Below are positions 1 to 9,072 of a DNA stretch of 64,000 nucleotides, in pieces. Numbering within the stretch: position 1 is the first letter of the stretch; each line of letters begins with the position of its first letter. A model generated the notes under the pieces. That model ran no database searches. It worked only from the letters and a program-made list of their open reading frames with translations, and was not told where the DNA came from. A program made the position numbers and the translations under genes. The stretch is from Microthrixaceae bacterium (lineage in GTDB: Bacteria > Actinomycetota > Acidimicrobiia > Acidimicrobiales > Microtrichaceae): assembly GCA_023957975.1 (NCBI GenBank), contig JAMLGM010000005.1, forward strand, positions 1 through 64,000. Reading direction: 5' to 3'.

Positions 1-2
1 AC

Positions 3-254
3 CAGGAGGTCATTGCGCTGAGGCACCACACCGAGGGCAAGAACCAGGCCGACGGAGTCGATTCGCCGTCCACCCACGTTCCGCTTCGTCACCTCATCGC
101 ACTCATCGTGCCCATCACCGTTACCATCCGGCCGTTCCTCGCCGCACACGAACCAGACGCCGAACGAGTCGACGAGATGTATCACGCATGGCTCAAAGCG
201 GTGACGCTCACGGTCGCGCTGTGGGCCCGCCCCTACAGTGCCATGACATGGTGA
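3..254 (+). CDS. C-terminal part of an unidentified protein (5' end outside window)
   Basis: An open frame runs from the left edge to a TGA at 252-254 and gives 83 residues. Its composition is protein-like (codons GC-rich at position 3, sensible hydrophobic spacing), while the other two frames read as Arg/His-rich shadows. It contains a hydrophobic stretch (LIALIVPITVTI) and ends in ALWARPYSAMTW. I do not recognise the family. It lies 7 bp before the MarR-type regulator in the same direction, so the two may be cotranscribed. Confidence 0.55.
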   Translation, partial: QEVIALRHHTEGKNQADGVDSPSTHVPLRHLIALIVPITVTIRPFLAAHEPDAERVDEMYHAWLKAVTLTVALWARPYSAMTW

Positions 255-261
255 CCCAGCC

Positions 262-846
262 GTGAGTATCGACCGACCCGAGGGATTGGCCCACAAGATC
301 GTCGCTGCACTCGACCGGCTCGAGCGCGCCCAACGCGCGGCCCGACAGTCTGTCGCCACTTCGCAGCAGCTGACGCCCCTCCAGCTCGATCTCCTCGAGG
401 TGCTTGGGCGCGGCACTCCCCCCATTCCCTCGGTCGGCGAACTCGCACGAGAGGTCGCCGTGTCGCAGCCGACCACGACCGATTCGGTGAAGTCGCTGGT
501 GGCCAAGGGCCTCGTGCGCCGAGACCGCGACCCCGACGACGCCCGCAGGGCCATCTTGAACGTCACCCCCGACGGGGTGAAGGTGAGCGAACGCTCCGTC
601 GAGGCGGACGCCCCGCTCATCGCCGCGGTCGAGTCACTCCCCGCTGAGGCCCAAGCCGTCCTGCTCGAAACGCTGCTGACGTTGATCGCCTCGATGGTCC
701 ACAGCGGCGCGATCGATGTCGCACGCACGTGCCTCACGTGTCGGTATCACGAAGCCACCGACGACCGGCACCGGTGCACGCTGCTCAACGTCGATCTCCC
801 GATCCCCGAACTCCGGGTCAACTGCCCCGATCATCAAGCGGCATAG
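262..846 (+). CDS. MarR-family winged-helix regulator with cysteine-rich C-terminal tail
   Basis: 194 residues from a GTG start. Residues about 35-110 form a MarR-type winged helix: a recognition-helix region around SVGELAREVAVSQPTTTDSVKSL is followed by the wing with RRDRDPDDARR. This fold normally binds palindromic operators as a dimer and responds to small ligands. Residues about 155-190 add a CLTCRYH...HRC...NCPDH segment whose Cys and His spacing suggests a metal site or thiol sensor; most MarR proteins lack it. It is the second gene after an unknown partial gene. The next gene is convergent. The ligand and targets cannot be inferred. Confidence 0.8.
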   Translation: MSIDRPEGLAHKIVAALDRLERAQRAARQSVATSQQLTPLQLDLLEVLGRGTPPIPSVGELAREVAVSQPTTTDSVKSLVAKGLVRRDRDPDDARRAILNVTPDGVKVSERSVEADAPLIAAVESLPAEAQAVLLETLLTLIASMVHSGAIDVARTCLTCRYHEATDDRHRCTLLNVDLPIPELRVNCPDHQAA

Positions 847-951
847 CCTGGCGCTCAGCATCTTCGTTGCCGACAACGCAACGATTCGACGCGACAAGCC
901 TGGTCATCGTCCACGCGGATTCGGGACGCTGAAATCTGGCAGCGCAAGCGT

Positions 952-1449
952 TCAGCGTCGGAGCTCCTGGTGGTAGTAGAACGAGCGCTCCCCTGTCTCG
1001 GGGTTGCCCCCAAGGAAGCCGTGACGCTCGTAAAACCTGCGGGCCCCGAGATCGCCCTCGTCGACGTTGATCTCGACCAGTTCGACATCCATCTCGCCGA
1101 CCAGCGTGAGTAGTTTCGACATGACCGCCGAACCGATGCCCTGACCACGTCGAGACGGAACCACGTACATTTCGTCCAAGAGCGCGACCTTTCCTTCGCA
1201 CCACACGTTCGGTCGGAGCGTCACGAGCGCAACGGACACCGGCTCCAAGCCAGCTATGACCGCAAAGGTGGAATCGGTCGCGAGCAATGCCCTCAGCCTC
1301 GCACTGAGGAGATCAACCCCCGGCGACGGCGTCTCGAACTCGACGTTGAAATCGTGGAGTAGCCGGGCCACGTCCTCAGCATCCTCGACGAGCGCACGTC
1401 GAGGACCTGTCAAGTCACCTGACGACTCCGATGCTGCTGTGTTCACCAT
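952..1449 (-). CDS. GNAT-family N-acetyltransferase
   Basis: 165 residues. The acetyl-CoA pyrophosphate-binding loop is visible at about residues 99-110 (SRRGQGIGSAVM, the Q/RxxGxG/A motif), preceded by the beta-4 strand LLDEMYVV, and the C-terminal FYERHGF signature is present. The length is typical of a single-domain GNAT. The ATG at 1449 is chosen because GGAGG lies 9 nt upstream; an in-frame start 11 codons earlier has no such site. The substrate is unknown. It converges with the MarR gene and diverges from hsdM. Confidence 0.85.
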   Translation of the reverse strand: MVNTAASESSGDLTGPRRALVEDAEDVARLLHDFNVEFETPSPGVDLLSARLRALLATDSTFAVIAGLEPVSVALVTLRPNVWCEGKVALLDEMYVVPSRRGQGIGSAVMSKLLTLVGEMDVELVEINVDEGDLGARRFYERHGFLGGNPETGERSFYYHQELRR

Positions 1450-1724
1450 GTGCCGATACCTCCCACACGTTGGCCGACCCAACCGACAGTCTGAGGTATT
1501 CGCGACCGCTGCGATTCAGATTTCGTAGGTTTCATGTCCGAATCGCGTCCCGCGCTCGGCGACCCGGCAGCAGGTCCGCCCGCCATAGGCTGGCGGTCGC
1601 GACCGGGCTGCCTCGGTCGCGCTGCTCCACAGGGCTACCGGCGGCACCGCGCCGTCATCGGCGGCCCGCCCTGCAATGCCCACCGCCGCGACCGCGGCGT
1701 TCGAAATCGACGGAAGATTTCCTC

Positions 1725-3464
1725 ATGAGCCAACTCGGCAATTTCGTCTGGGGTATCGCAGACGCCCTTCGAGGCCCCTACAAGCCGCATCAGTACGGTG
1801 ACGTCATTTTGCCGATGACCATCCTGCGCCGCCTCGACGCCATCTTGTCGCCCACCCGCGACGAGGTGGCCAAGGTGGTTGCTGACAGCGCGAGTGTCGA
1901 AGTCGCCGCAGCGCGCATCAAGCAACAGTTCGGTCTGCACTTCTTCAACACGTCGCAGTGGACGCTCGCCAAGCTGCTGGGCGACCCGGACGGGTTGGCC
2001 GACAACCTCGTCAACTACATCAACGGCTTCTCCAAGAACATCGACGTGTTCGCCGAGTTCAAATTCGACGCCACCATCGCCGACCTCGCCGACAAAGACC
2101 GGCTGCTCGTCGTCGTGCAGGAGTTTGCCAAGGTCGACCTCTCACCGTCGGCGATCGACAACGCGGCGATGGGCGACCTGTTCGAAGAGCTCATCCGTAA
2201 GTTCGCCGACGCGTCGAATGAAACCGCTGGCGAGCACTTCACCCCGCGTGACGCGATCCGCTTGATGGTCGACCTGTTGTTTGCCGGCGACAGCGACGCC
2301 TTGGCCGGCGATGGTGTCGTGCGCACCGTCTATGACCCGACCGCCGGCACCGGCGGAATGTTGTCGGTCGCCGAGGACCGACTCCTGCAGATGAACCCCA
2401 AGGCCCGCCTGCGCTTGTATGGCCAGGAGATCAACCCGCAGTCGTACGCGATTGCGAAGTCGGACATGATCGTCAAGGGCCAAGACGCCGAGAACATCAA
2501 GCGTGGCGACACCCTTACCGACGACCTGTTCTCCGGCACCACGTTTGATTACTGCCTCTCCAACCCGCCCTACGGAGTCGACTGGAAGACGGCGCAGGCG
2601 AAGGTGAAACAAGAGGTCGAAGATCTCGGTGAGGCGTCGCGTTTTCACGCCGGTCTGCCTGCGGTGTCGGACGGGCAGATGCTGTTCTTGTCACACCTCG
2701 TGTCGAAAATGCGTCCGGTGAAGGATGGCGGCGCCCGGGCGGGCATCGTGTTGAACGGCTCGCCGTTGTTCAACGGTGGGGCCGAGTCGGGGCCCTCCAA
2801 CATCCGCCGCTGGCTGCTCGAGTCCGACCTGGTCGACGCCATCATCGCCCTGCCGACCGACATGTTCTACAACACCGGCATCGCCACCTATATCTGGGTG
2901 CTCGACAACGCCAAGCCTCAGGAACGTGTCGGCAAGGTGCAGCTCATCGACGCGACGGGCTTCTACACGAAGATGCGCAAGAGCCTCGGTTCGAAGCGTC
3001 GCGAGGTTGCCCCCGAGCAGCGCGACGAGATCGTTGCCCTGTACGAGGCGTTCGACGAGCGCGAACACTCGAAGATCTTCCGCACCGACGAGTTCGGCTA
3101 CTGGACCATCACCGTCGAACGACCGCTACTCGACGACGACGGCAACGTCGTGACCGACAAGAAGGGCAACCCCAAGCCCGACCCGAAACTGCGCGACACC
3201 GAGAACGTGCCGTTCACCTACGGCGGGAACACCGCTGGCGAGGCCGGAGCGAAGGCCACGATCACGAAGTACATGCTCGACGAGGTCCTCCCCCACGTGA
3301 GCGACGCCTGGGTGGACGAGAAGAAGACCAAGGTCGGTTACGAGATCCCGTTCACCCGGCATTTCTACAAGTACGTCTCGCCCCGTCCGCTCGCCGAGAT
3401 CGACGCCGACCTTGAAGCTCAGGTCGCGAAGATCCTCGAACTCCTGCGGGAGGTGGAGGCGTGA
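1725..3464 (+). CDS. hsdM: Type I restriction-modification system, DNA methyltransferase (M) subunit
   Basis: 579 residues. An N-terminal HsdM helical domain (about 1-150) precedes an N6-adenine methyltransferase domain. The SAM-binding motif I DPTAGTGGML begins near residue 204 and the catalytic motif IV NPPYG is at 280-284. M subunits pair with HsdS to methylate adenine in a bipartite site and, with HsdR, to cut unmodified DNA. The frame is open further upstream, but the ATG at 1725 begins the conserved MSQLGNFVWGIADALRG start and has GGAAG 8 nt ahead. It overlaps hsdS by 4 bp, so translation is probably coupled. Confidence 0.96.
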   Translation: MSQLGNFVWGIADALRGPYKPHQYGDVILPMTILRRLDAILSPTRDEVAKVVADSASVEVAAARIKQQFGLHFFNTSQWTLAKLLGDPDGLADNLVNYINGFSKNIDVFAEFKFDATIADLADKDRLLVVVQEFAKVDLSPSAIDNAAMGDLFEELIRKFADASNETAGEHFTPRDAIRLMVDLLFAGDSDALAGDGVVRTVYDPTAGTGGMLSVAEDRLLQMNPKARLRLYGQEINPQSYAIAKSDMIVKGQDAENIKRGDTLTDDLFSGTTFDYCLSNPPYGVDWKTAQAKVKQEVEDLGEASRFHAGLPAVSDGQMLFLSHLVSKMRPVKDGGARAGIVLNGSPLFNGGAESGPSNIRRWLLESDLVDAIIALPTDMFYNTGIATYIWVLDNAKPQERVGKVQLIDATGFYTKMRKSLGSKRREVAPEQRDEIVALYEAFDEREHSKIFRTDEFGYWTITVERPLLDDDGNVVTDKKGNPKPDPKLRDTENVPFTYGGNTAGEAGAKATITKYMLDEVLPHVSDAWVDEKKTKVGYEIPFTRHFYKYVSPRPLAEIDADLEAQVAKILELLREVEA

Positions 3465-4672
3465 GAGCTCCAAATGCTCTACTTCCGAACGTCCCCTCCG
3501 ATTGGAGGCTCGTTCCGCTCTGGACACTCTTTCGACGCGAGGCGAGGCGGGACCGAGGATCGGAAGAGCTGCTTTCGGTCTACCGCGATTACGGCGTAAT
3601 CCCGAAAGCCAGCCGGTCAGACAATTTCAACAAGCCGTCTGACGACCTCGACTCATACCTGTTCGTGGAACCCGGCGACCTTGTCGTGAACAAGATGAAG
3701 GCCTGGCAAGGCTCGATGGGGATATCTCAGTTCCGAGGAATCGTGAGTCCGGCGTACTTCGTCTATCGCCCGCTTCATCGGGAGGACGGCAGGTTTCTCT
3801 CCTACCTCCTCCGGTCCCAGCCAATGACGAAGGCATACATCGCGAACTCCAAAGGCATCCGCATCAATCAGTGGGATCTCGATCCCGGGGCGTTCTCGCG
3901 GCTGCGCGTTCCCCTTCCACCGCTTGCTGGGCAGCGGGCGATTGCGGACTACCTCGACCGCGAGACCGCCCAGATCGACACCCTCATCGCCGAGCAGCAG
4001 CGCCTCATCGAGCTCCTCGACGAACGCCGAGTCGCCGCAATTGAGGCCTCGTTCGCGTGCGGCGTTGTGAACAGCAGACTCCGCCACGCCTGCCGCGAAA
4101 TTATCGATTGTCCTCACACGACGCCGGACAGAGACGAAACTGGTGTCTACGAAGCAGTCCGGACGGCATCGGTAAGGCGGGGGGCCTTTCGCCCTGGAAA
4201 TGGCATTCCGGTTTCGGAGGCGGCCTGGTCGTCACGTAATTCCCTAGGAAGTCCGGAACTTGGTGATGTGCTCTTCACCCGAGAGGCCCCGGCAGGAGAG
4301 GCGTGCATGGTTCCCGGCAATCAAATCTGCCTGGGGCAACGAATGGTTCTTCTCAAAGTTGACAGCGAGAAAGCCGTCGGCGAATTCGTACTCTGGCAGA
4401 TTTACAGCAAACGAGTGCAGGACCACTTCGTCAACACATCCAATGGTTCGACTGTCACCAACATCAGACTGCCTGTCCTACGGTCGCTGCCGATCTACCT
4501 CCCACCGCTCGACGAGCAGCGGCGAATCGTGGCGGAACTCGACGAAGTGACCTCCAAGATCGATACCCTCATCGCAGAGGCGGAGCGGTTCATCGAACTG
4601 GCGAAAGAGCGGCGTTCGGCGCTCATCACTGCTGCGGTGACGGGTCAGATCGACATTCCTGGGGTGGAGTAA
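3461..4672 (+). CDS. hsdS: Type I restriction-modification system, specificity (S) subunit
   Basis: 403 residues from a GTG that overlaps the hsdM stop (GTGA). The layout is the usual tandem one: target-recognition domain 1 (about 1-150), a central conserved helix starting PLPPLAGQRAIADYLD with QIDTLIAEQQRLIELL (about 150-195), target-recognition domain 2 (about 200-340), and a second conserved helix starting YLPPLDEQRRIVAELD (about 345-385). The two conserved helices set the spacing of the two half-sites. Both domains are intact, so the protein should recognise an asymmetric bipartite sequence, which cannot be read from here. Confidence 0.95.
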   Translation: MRAPNALLPNVPSDWRLVPLWTLFRREARRDRGSEELLSVYRDYGVIPKASRSDNFNKPSDDLDSYLFVEPGDLVVNKMKAWQGSMGISQFRGIVSPAYFVYRPLHREDGRFLSYLLRSQPMTKAYIANSKGIRINQWDLDPGAFSRLRVPLPPLAGQRAIADYLDRETAQIDTLIAEQQRLIELLDERRVAAIEASFACGVVNSRLRHACREIIDCPHTTPDRDETGVYEAVRTASVRRGAFRPGNGIPVSEAAWSSRNSLGSPELGDVLFTREAPAGEACMVPGNQICLGQRMVLLKVDSEKAVGEFVLWQIYSKRVQDHFVNTSNGSTVTNIRLPVLRSLPIYLPPLDEQRRIVAELDEVTSKIDTLIAEAERFIELAKERRSALITAAVTGQIDIPGVE

Positions 4673-7600
4673 TGGGCGAGACACACCACGAGAGCGAGTT
4701 CGAGAAGCTGATCTGTGCGCATCTGCACGACAACGGGTGGGAGCACTCCAACCACGGCACCGATAAGGGCTACGACGTCGAGCGGGCGCTGTATCCACCT
4801 GACCTTTTCGCCTGGCTGGAGGAGACGCAGCCCGAGCAGTGGGCGAAGATCGTCAAGCCCGCCGACTCGCCAGCCGTGCAGGACAAGGCGAAGATCAACC
4901 TGCTCGACCGGGTCGTCAAGGTGCTCAACACGCCGTTGAACGCCGGGGGTGGAACGCTCAATCTGCTGCGCCGCGGTTTCAGCACTGGCGCTGCCAAATT
5001 CAAGATGGCGGAGTTCAAACCAGCCACCACACTCAACCCCGACGCCACGGCGCGCTACCAGGCGATGCGCCTGCGAGTGATGCAACAGGTCCGCTACTCG
5101 ACCAAGCACGGAAACAGCATCGACCTGGTGTTGTTCGTCAACGGCCTGCCCGTCGCAACCATCGAACTGAAGACCGACAACACGCAGTCGATCGAACACG
5201 CCATCCAGCAGTACAAGAAGGACCGCAAGCCGGCTGGCGAACCGCTCCTCGGCTTCGCGAACCGCTGCCTCGTGCACTTCGCCGTGTCGAACACCCGGGT
5301 GGCGATGACCACCAAGCTCGACGGCGACAACACCTTCTTTCTGCCCTTCGACATGGGCGACAACGGCGCAGCCGGCAACCCGATCGTCGCCGGCAAGTCG
5401 CCAACGGCGTACCTGTGGGAACGGGTGCTGCAGCGCGACGCCTGGCTGCACATCATCGGCAAGATGATGCACCTCGAACACAGCGAGACGACCGACCCGA
5501 TCACCGGCGAGGTCACCAAGAAGTCGACGCTGCTGTTCCCTCGGTTCCATCAGTGGGACCTCGTCACCAACCTGCTCGACACCGTGGCGAGCGAGGGCCC
5601 GGGGCACAACTACCTGATCCAACACTCGGCAGGGTCCGGCAAGACCAACTCGATCGCCTGGACGGCACACGGGCTCGCCACGCTGCACGACGGGCACAAC
5701 AACAAGGTGTTCGACTCGGTCATCGTCGTGACCGACCGCACCGTTTTGGACGACCAGTTGCAGCGTGCGATCAAGGAGATCGAGGGCACGACGGGCACGG
5801 TGTCGACCATCAACATCGACGAGGCGCTCAAGGCGGGCAGCGGGTCGAAGTCGAAGCTGCTTGCCGCCGAACTCGCGTCGGGCAAGCTCATCGTCGTCGT
5901 CACGATGCAGACCTTCCCCTACGCGCTCGAAGCGATCGCCGCGAACCAGGGCCTCGCCGGCAAAACGTACGCCATCATCGCCGACGAGGCGCACTCGTCG
6001 CAGACCGGGCGCACGTCGCAGAAGCTCCGCAAGGCGCTCACCTCCGAAGAACTCGCGGCGCTCGAGGACGGCGGCGAGATCGACGTCGAAGCGGTCCTCG
6101 CGGCGGAGATGGCCGAGCGGGCCGAGTCGAAGAACCTGTCGTTCTTCGCCTTCACCGCCACGCCGAAGCCCAAGACGATGGAGCTGTTCGGGCGTCTCAA
6201 CGACGACGGCGTGCCGCGCCCGTTCCACGTCTACACGATGCAACAGGCCATCGAGGAGGGCTTCATCCTCGACGTACTGAAGAACTACACCGACTACGAC
6301 ACCGCCTTTCAGATCGCCGAGAAGGCCGCAAAGTCGAGCGAGCACAAGCCCGGCGGGCACCTCACCGAGGTGAAGCTCGTCGACGAGTCCGAAGCCACCA
6401 AGCACCTGATGCGCTGGGTGTCGCTGCACCCGACGAACATCGCGCAGAAGGTGCAGATCATCGTCGAGCATTTCCGCACCAACGTTGCGCACCTGCTCGA
6501 CGGGCATGCCAAGGCGATGGTGGTCACCGGTTCACGCCACCACGCGGTTCTCTACAAACAGGAGATCGACGCGTACATCGCCAAGAACAAGTACACCGAC
6601 GTCGCCACGCTGGTCGCGTTCTCGGGCACCCTCACCGCCGAGCAGGTTCCCGAGGTGGCCTTTGCGCATGCCGAGCCGCCCTACTCCGAGACAAATCTCA
6701 ACAAGGGACTGCGGAAGCGCTCGATCCCCCGCGCCTTTGCCAGCGACGAGTTCCAGTTGCTCATCGTGGCCAACAAGTACCAGACCGGATTCGACCAGCC
6801 GTTGCTGTGCGCCATGTACGTCGACAAGCGACTCGACGGGGTCGCCGCCGTGCAGACGCTGTCTCGCCTCAACCGCACCTACCCGGCGGGAGGCAAGGAC
6901 ACGACCTATGTCATCGATTTCGTCAACGACCCGGCCGACATCCTCAACGCCTTCCTGCCGTACTACCGAGATGCCCGCATGGCGGAGACCACCGACCCAG
7001 ACGTGGTCCACGACCTTCGCTCCAAGCTCTCCGCCGCCGGGTTCTACACCGACGACGAGTTGAACGCGTTCGCCTCCGCGTACCTCACCGGCAAGAGCGA
7101 GGGCATCGAAGCGCCCCTCGGTTCGGCAGCCAAACGGTTCTCCGTTGAGTGGAAGGCGGCACTGGCAACGAAGGACCAAGCCCGAATCGATGAGCTCAAC
7201 ATCTTCCGCAAGGACGTCGGTTCCTACGTACGCCTCTATGACTTCTTGTCGCAGATCGTGAACTACGAAGATCCCGACCTCGAGAAGCTGTCGCTGTTCC
7301 TCCGCTTGCTCGCCAAACGCCTGGAACGACCGGAGGCCGCGGAAATCATCGACCTCACCTCGGTCGAACTCACACACATCAAACAAGCCCGGACCCAACA
7401 GATCGCACTCGACCTCAAGGGCGGCGACGTCATCGACCTCAAACCGTCCAAGGCCGCGGGCACCGGCCAAGCCAGAGACCCACACATGGTGTTGCTCGAA
7501 GAGGTCTTGGCGAAGGTGAACGCGCTGTTCGAGGGCGAGGACTTCACGCCGGGCGAACAGCAGTCGTGGGTCGAGGGGCTCGTCACCGTGCTCGTCGAGA

Positions 7601-7812
7601 ACCCCACCGTTCGAACACAGGCCGAAGCCAACTCGTCATCGCAATTTGTCGAATCGCCCGACCTCTCCGACGCCGTCACCACGGCCGTGCTGACCAGCAC
7701 CGACGCTCACGGTCGCATGACCGACAAGTTCTTCGCCAATGACGAGTTCAAGTCGCAGATCATCAAGCTGCTGGGACAACTCGTGCACAGTGACCTGAAC
7801 CGCGCCGGGTAA
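4672..7812 (+). CDS. hsdR: Type I restriction-modification system, restriction (R) subunit
   Basis: 1046 residues, starting on the last base of the hsdS stop codon (TAATG). The N-terminal nuclease domain shows the PD-(D/E)XK core as IELKTDN near residues 163-169. The superfamily 2 translocase follows: Walker A AGSGKTNS near 319, DEAH box near 438, motif III FTATPKPKT near 493, and a second RecA lobe containing QTGFDQPLLCAMYVDKRL. This is the ATP-driven motor and endonuclease. All key motifs are intact, so the M-S-R operon looks functional. A 50-bp palindrome lies 32 bp after its stop. Confidence 0.96.
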   Translation: MGETHHESEFEKLICAHLHDNGWEHSNHGTDKGYDVERALYPPDLFAWLEETQPEQWAKIVKPADSPAVQDKAKINLLDRVVKVLNTPLNAGGGTLNLLRRGFSTGAAKFKMAEFKPATTLNPDATARYQAMRLRVMQQVRYSTKHGNSIDLVLFVNGLPVATIELKTDNTQSIEHAIQQYKKDRKPAGEPLLGFANRCLVHFAVSNTRVAMTTKLDGDNTFFLPFDMGDNGAAGNPIVAGKSPTAYLWERVLQRDAWLHIIGKMMHLEHSETTDPITGEVTKKSTLLFPRFHQWDLVTNLLDTVASEGPGHNYLIQHSAGSGKTNSIAWTAHGLATLHDGHNNKVFDSVIVVTDRTVLDDQLQRAIKEIEGTTGTVSTINIDEALKAGSGSKSKLLAAELASGKLIVVVTMQTFPYALEAIAANQGLAGKTYAIIADEAHSSQTGRTSQKLRKALTSEELAALEDGGEIDVEAVLAAEMAERAESKNLSFFAFTATPKPKTMELFGRLNDDGVPRPFHVYTMQQAIEEGFILDVLKNYTDYDTAFQIAEKAAKSSEHKPGGHLTEVKLVDESEATKHLMRWVSLHPTNIAQKVQIIVEHFRTNVAHLLDGHAKAMVVTGSRHHAVLYKQEIDAYIAKNKYTDVATLVAFSGTLTAEQVPEVAFAHAEPPYSETNLNKGLRKRSIPRAFASDEFQLLIVANKYQTGFDQPLLCAMYVDKRLDGVAAVQTLSRLNRTYPAGGKDTTYVIDFVNDPADILNAFLPYYRDARMAETTDPDVVHDLRSKLSAAGFYTDDELNAFASAYLTGKSEGIEAPLGSAAKRFSVEWKAALATKDQARIDELNIFRKDVGSYVRLYDFLSQIVNYEDPDLEKLSLFLRLLAKRLERPEAAEIIDLTSVELTHIKQARTQQIALDLKGGDVIDLKPSKAAGTGQARDPHMVLLEEVLAKVNALFEGEDFTPGEQQSWVEGLVTVLVENPTVRTQAEANSSSQFVESPDLSDAVTTAVLTSTDAHGRMTDKFFANDEFKSQIIKLLGQLVHSDLNRAG

Positions 7813-7843
7813 GGGGAGCGACGGCGGAACCGCGCGCTTCGTG

Positions 7844-7895
7844 CGTTCTGTAGGTAATCGGTGTCGCCATAGCCGCCGCGATTACCTACAGAACG
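7844..7895. repeat. Intergenic palindrome, family A copy 1
   Basis: A 52-bp inverted repeat whose left arm begins CGTTCTGTAGGTAATCG and whose right arm ends CGATTACCTACAGAACG. The outer 17 bp pair perfectly; the central part is imperfect. It lies between the convergent genes hsdR and vapC. There is no T-run after either arm, so it is not a textbook intrinsic terminator. The same arms recur at 10047, 21678 and 27049. Confidence 0.9.
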
Positions 7896-7940
7896 CCTCG
7901 ATCGATGCACACCCGTGTGCACGACCGTTGACGACTGTCG

Positions 7941-8369
7941 CTATTGATCAGCAGTAGCCAACAGTTCGACCTCAACGCCGAGAACCCTGTACGTGTCCAA
8001 TGCCCGACGGTCGAGGGTGATGAGGGTCAAACCGTGCTCCTTCGCCGCCGAACCGACGAGCGCGTCGTACACCGACCCTCCCGCGATCTCCCCCTCTGAG
8101 AGCCGGCCCACCAAGCCCTGGGCTCCAATCGGCGAGAGGAACCTGCTCTCGGGGAAATTGGCCGAGAGCAGCCGAGAGACCACCATCGGCGACCGACGCG
8201 CCGGCGGCGGCAACCTCGTGAGCACCGAGAAGGTCTCGAACACGGCGTGACCCGCCAAGCCCAACCGGCGGCCCCTCAATGCCATCGTGGTCGCGCGGTG
8301 ATGGACGTGGTCCTCGACGCACAGCGCAACCGCCGCGCTGGTGTCGAGTAGCACGACCTGCTTACTCAC
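7941..8369 (-). CDS. vapC: VapC-type PIN-domain ribonuclease toxin
   Basis: 142 residues. The PIN-domain acidic residues are D9 (LLDTSAA), E45 (VFETFSVL), D102 (VYDALV) and D120 (LITLDRRA), the expected Mg-binding set for an RNA-cleaving toxin. The GTG start at 8369 overlaps the TGA of the upstream antitoxin by 4 bp, the usual antitoxin-toxin coupling. An in-frame extension upstream would run through the antitoxin and is rejected. The RNA target is unknown. Its 3' end faces hsdR across palindrome A1. Confidence 0.9.
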   Translation of the reverse strand: MSKQVVLLDTSAAVALCVEDHVHHRATTMALRGRRLGLAGHAVFETFSVLTRLPPPARRSPMVVSRLLSANFPESRFLSPIGAQGLVGRLSEGEIAGGSVYDALVGSAAKEHGLTLITLDRRALDTYRVLGVEVELLATADQ

Positions 8370-8599
8370 CGTTGGTCCGAGTCGCGAAGCTCGCGCACTT
8401 CTTCGACCGTGAGCGGCTCGTCTCCAGACGGGATCACCAGCCACTCACCGCCCGATTCGAGCGAGTCCGCGAAGACCGGTTCGATTCGCAGGGCCGAGCC
8501 GTCGGTGGTGAGTTCCACCTCGCCTGGGCGCAACCCGAGACGGTCTCGCAACGGCTTGGGAATTACCAGCCGACCCGCCTTGTCAATGGTTGCTCTCAT
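8366..8599 (-). CDS. vapB: AbrB/MazE-type antitoxin of the VapC pair
   Basis: 77 residues. The N-terminal half (MRATIDKAGRLVIPKPLRDR then LGLRPGEVELTTDG) is a swapped-hairpin AbrB DNA-binding domain, and the C-terminal half is an acidic toxin-binding tail (DEPLTVEEVRELRDSDQR). Such antitoxins neutralise the toxin and repress their own operon. A TAGCCT box sits 6 nt before the ATG, suggesting a leaderless transcript. It is followed by vapC with a 4-bp overlap. Confidence 0.9.
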   Translation of the reverse strand: MRATIDKAGRLVIPKPLRDRLGLRPGEVELTTDGSALRIEPVFADSLESGGEWLVIPSGDEPLTVEEVRELRDSDQR

Positions 8600-8605
8600 A
8601 CCATA

Positions 8606-8611
8606 AGGCTA
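8606..8611 (-). promoter_or_regulatory. -10 box of the AbrB/VapC operon, leaderless
   Basis: TAGCCT on the minus strand, followed by 6 nt and then the ATG at 8599. This spacing puts the expected transcription start at or next to the start codon. Confidence 0.65.
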
Positions 8612-8895
8612 CCAATTCCCGTTGCCCATCCCCTCGCTGTTCGCGCGATAACCCAGACCTCAACGCGGGGCCGAGCGAGACCACTCTCCGCGTTCGCCAA
8701 TCTCGGCACGAACGCTGCGACACTCAACGACACCATCGGCCATGACCCTGTGATGCCCAGAACCCACCACCGACAGTGACCAAGTACAACGCGACTGGAC
8801 CGATGAACGACGGTCACACACAGCCAACGAAGCCTCCCAGCCCACAGAGGCTGGGGAGCAAACTCCATGCCGAGGAGAACCCCGGGTTTGTTCGG

Positions 8896-8901
8896 TAGAC
8901 T
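8896..8901 (+). promoter_or_regulatory. -10 box of the second toxin-antitoxin operon, leaderless
   Basis: TAGACT followed by 6 nt and the ATG at 8908. No Shine-Dalgarno sequence is present, which fits a leaderless mRNA. Confidence 0.65.
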
Positions 8902-8907
8902 TGCGCC

Positions 8908-9072
8908 ATGCCCGCGATGACCCAACCGGAACAACCGAGCGGTCTCACGGTGCTCCCACCTCAAGAAGCGCTCCGCCTGGCAAGGCCGCTGCCTGACCCC
9001 GCGGATCTCGCGATCGAAGGCGTTTCTGACGAGGAATGGGACGCCTTCGAACAGGCCCTTATTGACCGTTGA
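8908..9072 (+). CDS. Small antitoxin (54 residues) of the second VapC module
   Basis: An ATG frame of 54 codons beginning MPAMTQPEQPSG and ending EEWDAFEQALIDR. The acidic, aromatic C-terminal helix is typical of an antitoxin segment that wraps the toxin. The stop overlaps the TTG start of the PIN-domain gene (TTGA), the same 4-bp coupling as in the neighbouring module. A -10 box lies 6 nt upstream. It has no recognisable DNA-binding fold at this length, so the family is uncertain; the role is inferred from context and size. Confidence 0.75.
   Translation: MPAMTQPEQPSGLTVLPPQEALRLARPLPDPADLAIEGVSDEEWDAFEQALIDR

Larger units (their letters stand above)
8600..8907. other. Divergent promoter region between the two toxin-antitoxin modules
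   Basis: This 308-bp gap holds a -10 box at each end (8606-8611 minus strand, 8896-8901 plus strand) and, in between, a hairpin-like stretch at about 8835-8862 with arms CTCCCAGCC and GGCTGGGGAG (one bulged G). I see no credible reading frame. The region may hold operators for both antitoxins, but no clear repeated operator could be picked out by eye. Confidence 0.5.

Noticed and set aside
1534..1728. 64-codon frame upstream of hsdM
   Set aside because: Arg/Pro-rich composition, no ribosome-binding site or -10 box, and it overlaps the hsdM start region. Treated as non-coding.
4645..6507. Long reading frame on the minus strand opposite hsdR (620 codons)
   Set aside because: It is an antisense shadow typical of high-GC coding DNA: Val/Leu/Arg/Gly-rich, no domain, fully overlapping an intact hsdR. 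The same applies to the long frames opposite or across gltX, cimA, leuC and ilvB.
7844..7895. Reading the family A palindromes as ordinary Rho-independent terminators
   Set aside because: No copy has a U-tract on either side, whereas true intrinsic terminators in this window (48988-49018, 60771-60825) do. A terminator role by another mechanism remains possible.
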